DNA from: JAJDTR01 sp965220415
GTDB taxonomy: Bacteria > Poribacteria > WGA-4E > JAJDTR01
Length of the DNA stretch: 64,000 bases
Reading direction: 5' to 3'
NCBI GenBank assembly: GCA_965220415.1
Contig: OZ244829.1
Location: forward strand, 806,001 to 870,000
In this document: one piece after another, positions 51,775 through 59,817 of the stretch
Position numbering within the stretch: the first letter of the stretch is position 1
Layout of the letters: every line of letters starts with the position of its first letter
Made by a program: the position numbers and the translations under genes
The notes under the pieces: model-generated
What the model was told of the DNA's origin: nothing
Database searches by the model: none
Seen by the model: only the letters and a program-made list of their open reading frames with translations

Positions 51775-52116
51775 TAATCATACCCTTCCTTTCGTATCTC
51801 TCCGTATTCTGACGATGCTCTCTCAGGATCCGATTATCCCAAAATTGAGTTAATATGTCAAGATGGAATCTTTTCAAGGGGGTTATAGCGAAATAACTCG
51901 AACCGTATTCGAATCCTGCAGATGTACAATCACTCAAATTAGAGAACGATACCTAGTGCGAATTGGGAAAAAAGACCTCAAAAAGACGTGCTAGAATGTG
52001 ATATAATTCGCACGGTACGAAGGAAGTGCAATAAATTGCTCAACCACGAACCAACATCGGTAACATGAATCGGTGAACTAATCATTTACAATTTTCATCA
52101 CGGGAGTATGGACTAG
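51775..52116. other. Divergent intergenic region between the FIST gene and folD
   Basis: No gene. A TATAAT at 52002-52007 could serve folD, whose ATG is 110 bp further on, but no good -35 box is seen. Near 52083 there is a weak match (ACTAATCATTTACAA) to the MITE-1 terminus that I do not count as a copy. Confidence 0.5.
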
Positions 52117-52956
52117 ATGCCAGCCGAAATTATTGATGGCAGTCAGTTAGCCAAATCAATTCGTAGCCAAATCCGACGCCGAGTGAAAAAACTGGACTTC
52201 ATTCCGGGGCTTGCCGTAGTTCAGGTAGGAGACGACCCCGCGTCCACAATTTATGTCGCTAACAAAGAGAAGGATTGCAGACGGGTTAATTTTCACTCGG
52301 AAGTCAACAAAATGCCAGCGAACACGACGCAATCGGAAATCATCGATCAGGTTCAGTTCCTGAACGAGCGTGAGGATGTTCATGGCATTATTGTGCAAAT
52401 GCCTTTGCCGACCAGAGTAGACGGGGATGCGGTGATTGACGCCATTTCGCCGGAAAAAGATGCCGATGGTCTCAGCCCTATCAACTTGGGCAATCTGCTC
52501 ATCAACCGTGAACGGCTGGCGCCGTGCACCCCTACGGGAGTTATCCGTTTAATCGAGTCTACAGGCGTAGAGATTGAGGGCAAACGCGCCGTCTGCTTAG
52601 GACGAAGTAGTCTTGTCGGTAAACCGGTTGGGCTGATGCTACTTAACCGCAATGCTACCGTCACATACTGCCATACTCGGACTCGAAACCTCGCGGAGGA
52701 GACTCGAAATGCAGAAATTTTGGTCGTGGCAGCCGGCAAACCGGGAATGGTCACGGCATCAATGGTCTCGGAGGGGGCGGTTGTGATTGACGTGGGAATC
52801 TCGCGCGTTAATGATCGTGCTGCCGGGGATGTTGATTATGAATCTGTCAGGAAGGTTGCGGGGTTCATTACGCCTGTGCCGGGAGGAGTGGGCCCGATGA
52901 CACGCGCCTTGCTGCTAGAGAACACGCTGAAGTTGGCAACTGGGCAGCGGAAATAA
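52117..52956 (+). CDS. folD: Bifunctional methylenetetrahydrofolate dehydrogenase/cyclohydrolase
   Basis: 279 residues. It converts 5,10-methylene-THF to 10-formyl-THF, the one-carbon donor of purine synthesis. Family motifs: VVQVGDDPASTIYVANKEKDC with the YxxxK-type catalytic lysine, GIIVQMPLPTRVDGDAVIDA, PEKDADGLSPINLGNL, and the NADP site VVCLGRSSLVGKP-like segment (AVCLGRSSLVGKPVGLML). The C-terminus has TPVPGGVGPMTRALLLENTL. It is transcribed toward purM, with 48 bp between the two stops, so folate and purine genes sit together. Confidence 0.95.
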   Translation: MPAEIIDGSQLAKSIRSQIRRRVKKLDFIPGLAVVQVGDDPASTIYVANKEKDCRRVNFHSEVNKMPANTTQSEIIDQVQFLNEREDVHGIIVQMPLPTRVDGDAVIDAISPEKDADGLSPINLGNLLINRERLAPCTPTGVIRLIESTGVEIEGKRAVCLGRSSLVGKPVGLMLLNRNATVTYCHTRTRNLAEETRNAEILVVAAGKPGMVTASMVSEGAVVIDVGISRVNDRAAGDVDYESVRKVAGFITPVPGGVGPMTRALLLENTLKLATGQRK

Positions 52957-53004
52957 CGTCTGAATAGTGTACTGATGTGTGCTAGCCTGATCAATTACGC
53001 ACGT

Positions 53005-54045
53005 TTAAGTCGTTTCAGACAATGTGACTTGACGCTCTCCGTCAACAATTTCGCCAATGCGGAACGGCGATTCGCCAGATGCGGTCAACACATCAAGAGC
53101 CGCGTCAACCTGATCTCTTGCGACCGCCAGCACCATTCCGATTCCCATATTGAAAACACGGTACATTTCGTCCGATTCGACGCGCCCTTTTTCTTGGAGA
53201 AGCCCAAATATCGGCGGAATCTCCCAGGTACCTTTGCGGATTATCGCGCTGCAGTTCGGAGGCAAAACACGAAAAAGGTTGCCCGGCAAACCACCGCCAG
53301 TAATGTGCGCCATGCCTCTAATGTCACAGTGCTTTCGCAGATTCAGAATAGCGCCGACATAGCTCTTATGATTCTTGAGCAATTCCTCGCCGAGAGTCAG
53401 CCCGAGATCGGAGATATGGTCGGCGGGATTGTAGCCACAAACATCCAGCAAAATTCGGCGGGCGAGGGAAAAGCCGTTTGTGTGCAGCCCCAGTGAACTT
53501 AGACCAATTAACTGGTCGCCCGGTCGTATTTCATCTCCGGTAATTACCTTAGATCGCTCCACAACGCCAACGATTGTCCCCACAAGGTCATACTCGCCGT
53601 CCCGGTAGAACTCCGGCAACTCCGCCGTTTCACCGCCAATGAACGCGCAACCTATTTCCCGACATCCTGCCGCCAGTCCGGTGACAACCTGTTCCACAAC
53701 GTCCGGATACAGTTTGCTCGTGCCAATATAGTCCAAGAAAAACAGCGGTTCTGCTCCTTGAACGAGGATATCATTCGCGCAATGGGCAACAATGTCAAAT
53801 CCGACAGTGTCATGACGTCCGGTCATGAAGGCAATCTTCAGCTTTGTACCGACGCCGTCCGTACTCGAAACCAAAACAGGTTCGTCGTAGTTGCCGAGTG
53901 CGAAAAGCCCTCCAAAATGCCCAACCTCGCTCAATACTTCGGGGCGGTATGTCGATCTAAGTATGCGCTTCAGGCGGTCAGTGGTTTCTTCTTTCGCGCT
54001 AAATGAAACGCCAGCGCCCGCATAGGTCAATCCTTGTTCAGTCAT
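53005..54045 (-). CDS. purM: Phosphoribosylformylglycinamidine cyclo-ligase
   Basis: 346 residues. It closes the imidazole ring in purine synthesis (AIR synthase). Motifs: TYAGAGVSFSAKEE at the start, LVSSTDGVGTKLKIAFMT, HCANDILVQGAEPLFFLDY, CAFIGGETAELPEFY, GLSSLGLHTNGFSLARRIL and AHITGGGLPGNLFRVLP. The start overlaps by 8 bp the stop of the small membrane-protein gene, which itself follows purF, so the three are probably one translationally coupled operon. Confidence 0.95.
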   Translation of the reverse strand: MTEQGLTYAGAGVSFSAKEETTDRLKRILRSTYRPEVLSEVGHFGGLFALGNYDEPVLVSSTDGVGTKLKIAFMTGRHDTVGFDIVAHCANDILVQGAEPLFFLDYIGTSKLYPDVVEQVVTGLAAGCREIGCAFIGGETAELPEFYRDGEYDLVGTIVGVVERSKVITGDEIRPGDQLIGLSSLGLHTNGFSLARRILLDVCGYNPADHISDLGLTLGEELLKNHKSYVGAILNLRKHCDIRGMAHITGGGLPGNLFRVLPPNCSAIIRKGTWEIPPIFGLLQEKGRVESDEMYRVFNMGIGMVLAVARDQVDAALDVLTASGESPFRIGEIVDGERQVTLSETT

Positions 54046-54397
54046 TCGTCCGATTCGATTTTCGTCGTTCGTTAAAAGCCTTTAAGCGACGTTTTTCGTT
54101 TGCCGACACAACCACTTTCATGATTGATTTCATATTCAAGAGCAGGATTATCAACAGAATTGCGCTAAACCCGAAGGCAACCAGATTTGCCACATCGGGC
54201 ACACTACTTCGGGCAATCGTCGGGTTGAGAACGGGAATAATAAGTTGTAACAGTTTGCTCAACGCCATGCCAATTATCGCGCAGATAATTAGGGCATACA
54301 TTGTGTACCGCCCTTGGTCCGAATGCACTTGTTTGAAGGTTTTCGAGTTGGGTATAAAATAGTTGCTCCGAATGCTGCGCTTCATTCGCCGACGCAT
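54038..54397 (-). CDS. Small membrane protein between purF and purM
   Basis: 119 residues from the ATG at 54397, which has GGGAGA upstream; longer in-frame starts to 54475 exist. Two hydrophobic helices (YALIICAIIGMALSKLLQLI and VAFGFSAILLIILLLNM) are bracketed by very basic segments (MRRRMKRSIR; ANEKRRLKAFNERRKSNRTN). The family is not recognised. It is placed within a purine operon and overlaps purM, so it is co-expressed with it. A role in the purine pathway is not implied by its sequence. Confidence 0.65.
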   Translation of the reverse strand: MRRRMKRSIRSNYFIPNSKTFKQVHSDQGRYTMYALIICAIIGMALSKLLQLIIPVLNPTIARSSVPDVANLVAFGFSAILLIILLLNMKSIMKVVVSANEKRRLKAFNERRKSNRTND

Positions 54398-54475
54398 GAA
54401 CCATCTCCCTGACTTATCAATAGCTAAACCGTGTGTCGACGCTCCTCCAAACTTAGCGTGTTGTTCGTATACCAA

Positions 54476-55909
54476 TCATACCCCATCTTCCGCAATCCCC
54501 AAGGGAAGCTGACTACCCTGTTCACCGCTAAATTCGACCGGATATTTTCCATCAAAGCAGGCTGTGCAGAAATCCTTGCCGGACTTGACGCCCTTCAGCA
54601 ATCCCTCTGTGCTTAGATAGCCCAGACTATCCGCTCGAATATATTTGCGTATCTCATCAACGGTATGGGAACTCGCAATCAACTCTTTCCGAGTCGGCGT
54701 GTCAACGCCGTAAAAGCACGGAAACCGATTGGGAGGAGATGCGATACGGACATGAACCTCTCGCGCCCCTCCTTCGCGTATGAGTTTTACAAGTTGGCGA
54801 GAAGTGGGCCCCCGCATAATGGAATCATCGATCACGGCAACGCGTTTCCCTTCGAGTATGCTCCGAATCGGATTCAACTTCACCTTGACCATGAGTTCGC
54901 GCATCTGGTGAGATGGATGCATGAACGAGCGTCCAACGAACGAGTTTCGGTAGAGCCCCATATCGAAAGGGATTCCCGATTCTTCCGAGTAACCAAGAGC
55001 GGCAAGCGTCGCCGAATCTGGCACAGATATGACCACGTCCGCATCAGCGGGACATTCGCGCGCTAGTTGGCGTCCAAGTTCACGCCTCGGACGATTAACC
55101 AACTCACCAAAAACATGGCTATCGGGTCGGGCGAGATAAATATATTCGAAGATACATTGTGACAGGTCGGGCAAGCGATCATGAAATCTGAATGATGACG
55201 GGGCGCGTCCAGCCCCGGTAATGGTAACTATCTCGCCCGGTTCAATCTCGCGAACGGTTTCGGCTTCAATGACATCAAACGCACAGGTTTCAGAGGCAAG
55301 CACATGTGCGTCATTCAGCCGTCCGAGCCAAAGTGGTCGAAAAGCGTACGGATCGCGAGCGGCGATTAGGATACCCTTGCTCATAATGAGAATGGAAAAT
55401 GCCCCTCTTATCTCCTTCAAGGCATCAACGACGCGATCTTCCAAGTAATGCTGTGAAGACCTCGCGATCAAATGGGCAAGCACCTCGGTATCCGTTGAGG
55501 AATGGAAGATTGACCCTGTATCTACCAGATTATTCCGCACGCGAGTCGCATTTACGAGGTTTCCGTTGTGAGCAATTGCCAGGGGACCGCCCTTGTACGT
55601 CCGAATGAGTGGTTGGGCATTTTCGAGATTGCTGCTGCCCGCGGTTGAATAACGATTATGTCCAATTGCAACATACCCTTCTAGCTTGGACAGTGTTTCC
55701 GGGCCAAACACATGATCGACGAGCCCCATTCCCAAATGGTGGTGAAATTCTTCTTTACTTGATGCGGCAATTCCGGCGCTTTCTTGTCCCCGATGTTGAA
55801 GTGCGCGTAATCCAAGATAGGTTAACTCCGCTGCTCTCGGATGTCCAAAAATGCCGAAAACACCGCACTCATCTCTTGGTTTGTCATCACTCTCATCAAG
55901 ATAGTGCAT
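54476..55909 (-). CDS. purF: Amidophosphoribosyltransferase
   Basis: 477 residues. First committed step of purine synthesis: PRPP plus glutamine to phosphoribosylamine. The catalytic cysteine is Cys15 (RDECGVFGIFGH), so a 14-residue propeptide is removed. Next come ALQHRGQESAGIA, HNRYSTAGSSNLENAQP, the oxyanion region HNGNLVNA, and the PRPP loop VIDDSIMRGPTSRQLVKLI. Four late cysteines including FPCFYGV and DFCTACFDG indicate the Bacillus-type Fe-S form. The small membrane-protein gene and purM follow on the same strand. Confidence 0.95.
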   Translation of the reverse strand: MHYLDESDDKPRDECGVFGIFGHPRAAELTYLGLRALQHRGQESAGIAASSKEEFHHHLGMGLVDHVFGPETLSKLEGYVAIGHNRYSTAGSSNLENAQPLIRTYKGGPLAIAHNGNLVNATRVRNNLVDTGSIFHSSTDTEVLAHLIARSSQHYLEDRVVDALKEIRGAFSILIMSKGILIAARDPYAFRPLWLGRLNDAHVLASETCAFDVIEAETVREIEPGEIVTITGAGRAPSSFRFHDRLPDLSQCIFEYIYLARPDSHVFGELVNRPRRELGRQLARECPADADVVISVPDSATLAALGYSEESGIPFDMGLYRNSFVGRSFMHPSHQMRELMVKVKLNPIRSILEGKRVAVIDDSIMRGPTSRQLVKLIREGGAREVHVRIASPPNRFPCFYGVDTPTRKELIASSHTVDEIRKYIRADSLGYLSTEGLLKGVKSGKDFCTACFDGKYPVEFSGEQGSQLPLGIAEDGV

Positions 55910-55985
55910 TCTGCGATCGCTCCATTCCGTCCACGGATTAGACCCAATCGAAAGCTAACATTCCTACCACGTAGTAAGAAATTTT

Positions 55986-56174
55986 GTAATTGTTTAGTTC
56001 AGTCCAGAACTCACGCGCCAACAGGAAATCGCGACCTGGAGAGGGATTTTCTATCGCACTCCTTAATCAGTCGCTTGATCGCTCCTACATTACGCTCATA
56101 GTGTAGGAACAGGGATTAAACTGCAAAACGACGAACCAACATTCCCAAAACAGATTGATAGACTAAACAGTTAC
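55986..56174. mobile_element. MITE-1 copy, 189 bp, 8-bp target duplication GAAATTTT
   Basis: Ends GTAATTGTTTAGTTCAG and GACTAAACAGTTAC. Flanks 55978-55985 and 56175-56182 are both GAAATTTT, an exact 8-bp duplication. The right duplication reaches the first base of the stop codon of the next gene. A 36-bp micro-repeat at 56045 splits the GGAGATCGCTCC stretch. Confidence 0.88.
56045..56080 (+). repeat. 36-bp micro-repeat inserted at GATC of MITE-1
   Basis: GACCTGGA is followed by GAGGGATTTTCTATCGCA and CTCCTTAATCAGTCGCTT and then GATCGCTCC. The empty form is in the MITE-1 copies at 4416 and 17728. It lies at the same base as the insertion in the copy at 45095. Confidence 0.87.
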
Positions 56175-56181
56175 GAAATTT

Positions 56182-56733
56182 TCAATGATCTCCAGCGAGA
56201 GACTCAGTCTCTTTGTTTGTACTCCGGCTCAGCCGGTATCCCAAAATCGCACCAATTGGCGCAGCGAGAATGTACAAAAGTTCGGGAGGACATCTAAGCA
56301 ACAGTAGAACACGCAGCGGCAAAGAGATAAGAAAGGCGAGCACCCGAAACACGGGCAAAAGAAGTGAGATAAGCAGATTTTGCGGAATTAACTCCGCCCA
56401 CTGAATGTTTAGTAGAGACATGAGGGCAACAATCGCCGGGGCTCCCAGAAAGGCACCCTGATACGTTCCTCTGCGACCAATATGGACGCTGAACTTCAGT
56501 CCCGCAAACCGAACACTCTCGGCGACTCCGGCAACGGTGGCACCATAGGTTATACCAAAAGAGATAAGTAGGAATAATCCTATCCAGAATCCGTGCTGTA
56601 CGCGATCCGCGATTATTATTCCCCAGAAAAACTTTTCAAAGATGAAAAGGCACAGCCCACCGCCAACCAGACCAACTACAGCCCCCAAACAAATCTGGCT
56701 GAGTGTCAATAGAATCTCATTTTTTCGAGACAT
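56182..56733 (-). CDS. Hypothetical polytopic membrane protein
   Basis: 183 residues with about four or five hydrophobic segments (residues ~10-35, 42-70, 90-110, 115-145, 150-165). Features seen: LGAVVGLVGGGLCLFIFEKF, glycine-rich YQGAFLGAPAIVALM, and a C-terminal basic end. It is not recognised as a known family. Its stop codon (TGA) begins at the last base of the MITE-1 target duplication. A GAGG-like sequence precedes the ATG at 56733. No clear operon partner. Confidence 0.65.
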   Translation of the reverse strand: MSRKNEILLTLSQICLGAVVGLVGGGLCLFIFEKFFWGIIIADRVQHGFWIGLFLLISFGITYGATVAGVAESVRFAGLKFSVHIGRRGTYQGAFLGAPAIVALMSLLNIQWAELIPQNLLISLLLPVFRVLAFLISLPLRVLLLLRCPPELLYILAAPIGAILGYRLSRSTNKETESLAGDH

Positions 56734-57362
56734 ATCACCTCTTGAGTTCAGAGTGTAAAGACATAAGATATCAGTGCGACAAGCAACTCACTCTGATGGA
56801 CGTATTCCGCGTTGCCATGATGCGAATTGAGCGCGCCTAGCAATCGAGTTGAAAAATTTAGTCATGCGGCTTGAGGGTCGGCGTTGTCGCCCTATTGCCT
56901 AAAGGATATTATAACCTATCATTGGGAAAATACCAACTCGTTTTCTCGCCGTTTGCCAGCCTGACTCGGGAAATGATAGGGTATGGGTGATTCAATGCAG
57001 GAACATTCGCACGTAGTTAACTAGGAACGTAAATCCGCTGTTTTATGCATCCGGCAGACACGTGTCAGTCCTGAATTTATTGTATTAGTCAAGGAAACGG
57101 TTGACACATTACGCGGGTACTGCGGATTGACAGCGCCTATCAATAAAGAATTAGTTACATGGCGGATTTGGGTTATCTGTTGACTACTGCCAACTTGCCT
57201 TCCCAAATTCGCATTCCGCTCCTCTGGAGCGGGGGAATATATACCGGGCGATGTCAGAAATTGCGCTTTTCAAGATTTAAGGCTTGCTTCGCCGATTGTA
57301 GAGACAGCACCAAGCAAACGAATATGGAATGGAACGGGGTAACGTCCGCAGTTTCCATCTGT

Positions 57363-57396
57363 GGGATTCCTATCGCACTCATTATCCATTCGCTTG
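57363..57396 (+). repeat. GATC micro-repeat in a MITE-2-like hairpin
   Basis: GATTCCTATCGCACTCATT, ATCCATTCGCTTGAC, directly followed by CCCTCTGGGGCTTT. In MITE-2 the corresponding sequence is CCGCCCCTCTGGGGCTTT, so the unit has entered the left side of the hairpin. Confidence 0.65.
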
Positions 57397-57448
57397 ACCC
57401 CTCTGGGGCTTTGCTGTAGGTCGAATCAATGTTTCTATACACCTTCAG

Positions 57449-57483
57449 GATCTCTATCGCACTCGCTATTCACTCGTTTGATC
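57449..57483 (+). repeat. 35-bp GATC micro-repeat, near consensus, in a MITE-2-like hairpin
   Basis: ACACCTTC, then AGGATC with TCTATCGCACTCGCT and ATTCACTCGTTT, then GATCCCCTCTGGGGC. The empty counterpart in MITE-2 (48367-48392) is ACACCTTCCGCCCCTCTGG. It is a second occupied hairpin within 90 bp. Confidence 0.78.
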
Positions 57484-57648
57484 CCCTCTGGGGCTACCAA
57501 GATTCAAATAGGTCGGGATTCGGAGATCGCTCCTACAAAATAAGCAATTCTCAGCAGCGTGGAGTATAAACTTACCGCAGGCTATCAACCTCGCGCTCTT
57601 CCAGAGCGGCAAAGCCAAGACTGTTGAGTCGTCTGTATTCAACTTGAC

Positions 57649-58059
57649 CTCATCTTCCGCATAATAGATTTGTGTAATCTCGAATTTTCACATACCAGAT
57701 CTTGGGGTATATATTCACAAACGAGAAAAAATCACCAAGGTACTACCGTGAGTCTGATTGATTGACCAGTTTTGCCCTTCCATCATCAATTTCATTTTTA
57801 CGAAGTAACACACCACATGGCGCAGATTTGCTATCGCACTCACTATTCGTTCGTTTGATCCTCTGGAGCGCGGGACTCTGGACATGTCGCATTCTATTGA
57901 CATTTCGATCCTCTGGATCGAGGAAAGAGACTCCGACTAGAACGTGTTACTTGCTGAATGAATTATTCTGACAGGGATAATGGCATGCTTCCAATTATGA
58001 TGCGGGATACGGCCAACTGAGAAATTAAACTTTTAGCTGTTCGATAATGCGGAAGATAA
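57649..58059. mobile_element. 410-bp element with CTCATCTTCCGCATAAT ends, copy 2
   Basis: Begins CTCATCTTCCGCATAATAG and ends ATAATGCGGAAGATAA. Flanks CTTGAC (57643-57648) and GTTGAC (58060-58065) match at five of six. The interior includes one hairpin unit and a micro-repeat (57825-57860: GATTTGCTATCGCACTC, ACTATTCGTTCGTTTGATC). It stands just downstream of the Wzi-like gene. Confidence 0.82.
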
Positions 58060-58169
58060 GTTGACTACTACCGAATCCCCAATTTATGCAAAAACCCCTG
58101 TTTGGATTATTAGACTGATATGGCTGCAACAGTATAGGACGGCAGTGGTCCACTATGTGTCGGCATGTG

Positions 58170-59816
58170 TTAAAATGCTCGCTCCCAGAGATATCGGAAC
58201 TGGAACTCAAGATGATTGGAGTTCTGACCGTTGCCGCTTTGATGGTGCTTGTTTACAGTGTAGTCGTGTTGATATGACAAATCCAGTTGCCATGCGCGAA
58301 GCGGTTCATACACCAACCGAAATCCAAAACTGTGCCGTCGCTCAACGACGCCGGATGGAAACGAGATTGAGCGAAAATCTTCACCGACAAAGCGGTCTTC
58401 AACGCCTGCCTCGCCTTGACGTTCCAATTCGAAGAACAGGTTTATTCGGGCGTCAGCGGTTATCAGATAGTTTCCTTCGATATAAGACACATCGGCATCC
58501 GTTCCAATTTCATGCCCGATAATCGAACCGAAATGGGTGTACTGATTCTCTTGAACGAGGTGCGTGTACGCCCACCGATTTACACGCGCGTACTCGGCAC
58601 GGACGCCTAGTCGGCGTGATTCGAGTGCACGGTTCCATTCTAGTCCAGCAAGCCATGCTATGGCGTTGGGATCATCCGACTTAACGTACTGGAAGTCATC
58701 CATGAGTAATTCACCGTACAGACGAAACCCGTCAACAGGACGAACCGCCCCCTCGAAAAGAAACATTGCATTGTCATCCGTATCGGAATTGTGTTGGCTC
58801 GCATAGTACGGCAAAATAGGATTGAAATACTGCCATTCGACGCCTCGTGTTTCTCCTCCATACAAGATTAACTCTGAAACTCCGACCTCAACGCGGCCGT
58901 TGACCTGGTAATCCAATCGGTGTCCCGCGAGATAGCGACTAGCGAGATAGCGGCGCACGCCTTCGTCATGCCAAGTTTGGTCAAGCTGTGCGGTGAAAGA
59001 CGTACCTCTCACTCTACCAAATTTGCCGGTCAGCAAAACGAGATCGAATGGGGGCGAGTTGTCCGAGATTCCAACCGCACCGCGGAATCCTGTTCCCCAG
59101 AAGAGTTGATCGCGTCCTATGAGCAGTTCAAGTTTGGAAATTGGAAATCGCATATAAACTCTTTTGAAGTCTGCCGTGAAATCCCCGCGCCAAGGTTTTA
59201 GACGTTTGGAAGCCGTGTTGCCGAGAATCGGATATTTCCCCGGTAAGTTCGTAATCTCAAATTCTTGATGCAACGTAAGCCAGTCGCCCGCACCATAATA
59301 AAACGCACCTTCAAATGCGGGCCCGAGTTTTGGGTTGGCCCGTCCACTTCGCAACTCGACAGCGCCGCGCGCGCGCAAACCATTTTTATCGTTTTGACCC
59401 GATAGGCGGGCTAACTCCGTAGCGAACTCACGTTGTAATTTTTCCAGAAGTTGTATTGTTATGGGGGTTTGCTTACTCTTTTCACTGGCAACGCGACGCT
59501 GTGCTTGTCGAATCACCTCCGCAATCTGACGACGTGTGCGGGGGCGCGTGTGCCGATGAAAGCCGCCAGTTACGCCATCAGTTTCCAGTCTTTCCAAAGC
59601 AAAGTTCACCCACGCATCGAAATGGAAAGCCGCGTCCGGCGTTGCGTTCACCGGACTGACTACAAGGAAGGAGATGATAGTAAGGCATGCGCTAAAGGTG
59701 AAAAGTGGAGGGTAGTACAAGCAACATTTCGTGCACTGCAAAGCAGTGAATATGCAGTTAGATTTGAGTGAGACTGAACGCTTTAATGATTGAACGCCTG
59801 CCAACTTTAGACCCAT
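58170..59816 (-). CDS. Wzi-like outer-membrane capsule-assembly protein
   Basis: About 548 residues from the ATG at 59816, which comes two bases after the NAD synthetase stop; an in-frame start at 59858 is alternative. A signal segment (LFTFSACLTIISFLVVSPVNA) precedes AAFHFDAWVNFALERL. The Wzi-family pattern follows: ELLIGRDQLFWGTGFRG, GISDNSPPFDLVLLTGKFGR, SRYLAGHRLDYQV, VGVSELILYGG, YFNPILPYYASQHN, FRLYGELLMDDFQY. It ends in phenylalanine, as many barrels do. Wzi forms an outer-membrane beta-barrel binding capsular polysaccharide. No capsule genes are adjacent. Confidence 0.75.
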   Translation of the reverse strand: MGLKLAGVQSLKRSVSLKSNCIFTALQCTKCCLYYPPLFTFSACLTIISFLVVSPVNATPDAAFHFDAWVNFALERLETDGVTGGFHRHTRPRTRRQIAEVIRQAQRRVASEKSKQTPITIQLLEKLQREFATELARLSGQNDKNGLRARGAVELRSGRANPKLGPAFEGAFYYGAGDWLTLHQEFEITNLPGKYPILGNTASKRLKPWRGDFTADFKRVYMRFPISKLELLIGRDQLFWGTGFRGAVGISDNSPPFDLVLLTGKFGRVRGTSFTAQLDQTWHDEGVRRYLASRYLAGHRLDYQVNGRVEVGVSELILYGGETRGVEWQYFNPILPYYASQHNSDTDDNAMFLFEGAVRPVDGFRLYGELLMDDFQYVKSDDPNAIAWLAGLEWNRALESRRLGVRAEYARVNRWAYTHLVQENQYTHFGSIIGHEIGTDADVSYIEGNYLITADARINLFFELERQGEAGVEDRFVGEDFRSISFPSGVVERRHSFGFRLVYEPLRAWQLDLSYQHDYTVNKHHQSGNGQNSNHLEFQFRYLWERAF

Positions 59817-59817
59817 C

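Larger units (their letters stand above)
56734..57648. other. Gene-free interval with repeats
   Basis: No gene. It contains GCTCCTCTGGAGC near 57218-57233, CCCCTCTGGGG hairpin halves near 57400 and 57485, and two micro-repeats, 57363-57396 and 57449-57483. The latter interrupt a sequence like the hairpin region of MITE-2. Confidence 0.65.

Noticed and set aside
51775..52116. Ninth MITE-1 copy near 52083
   Set aside because: Only a weak match to one terminus, no opposite end and no 8-bp duplication.
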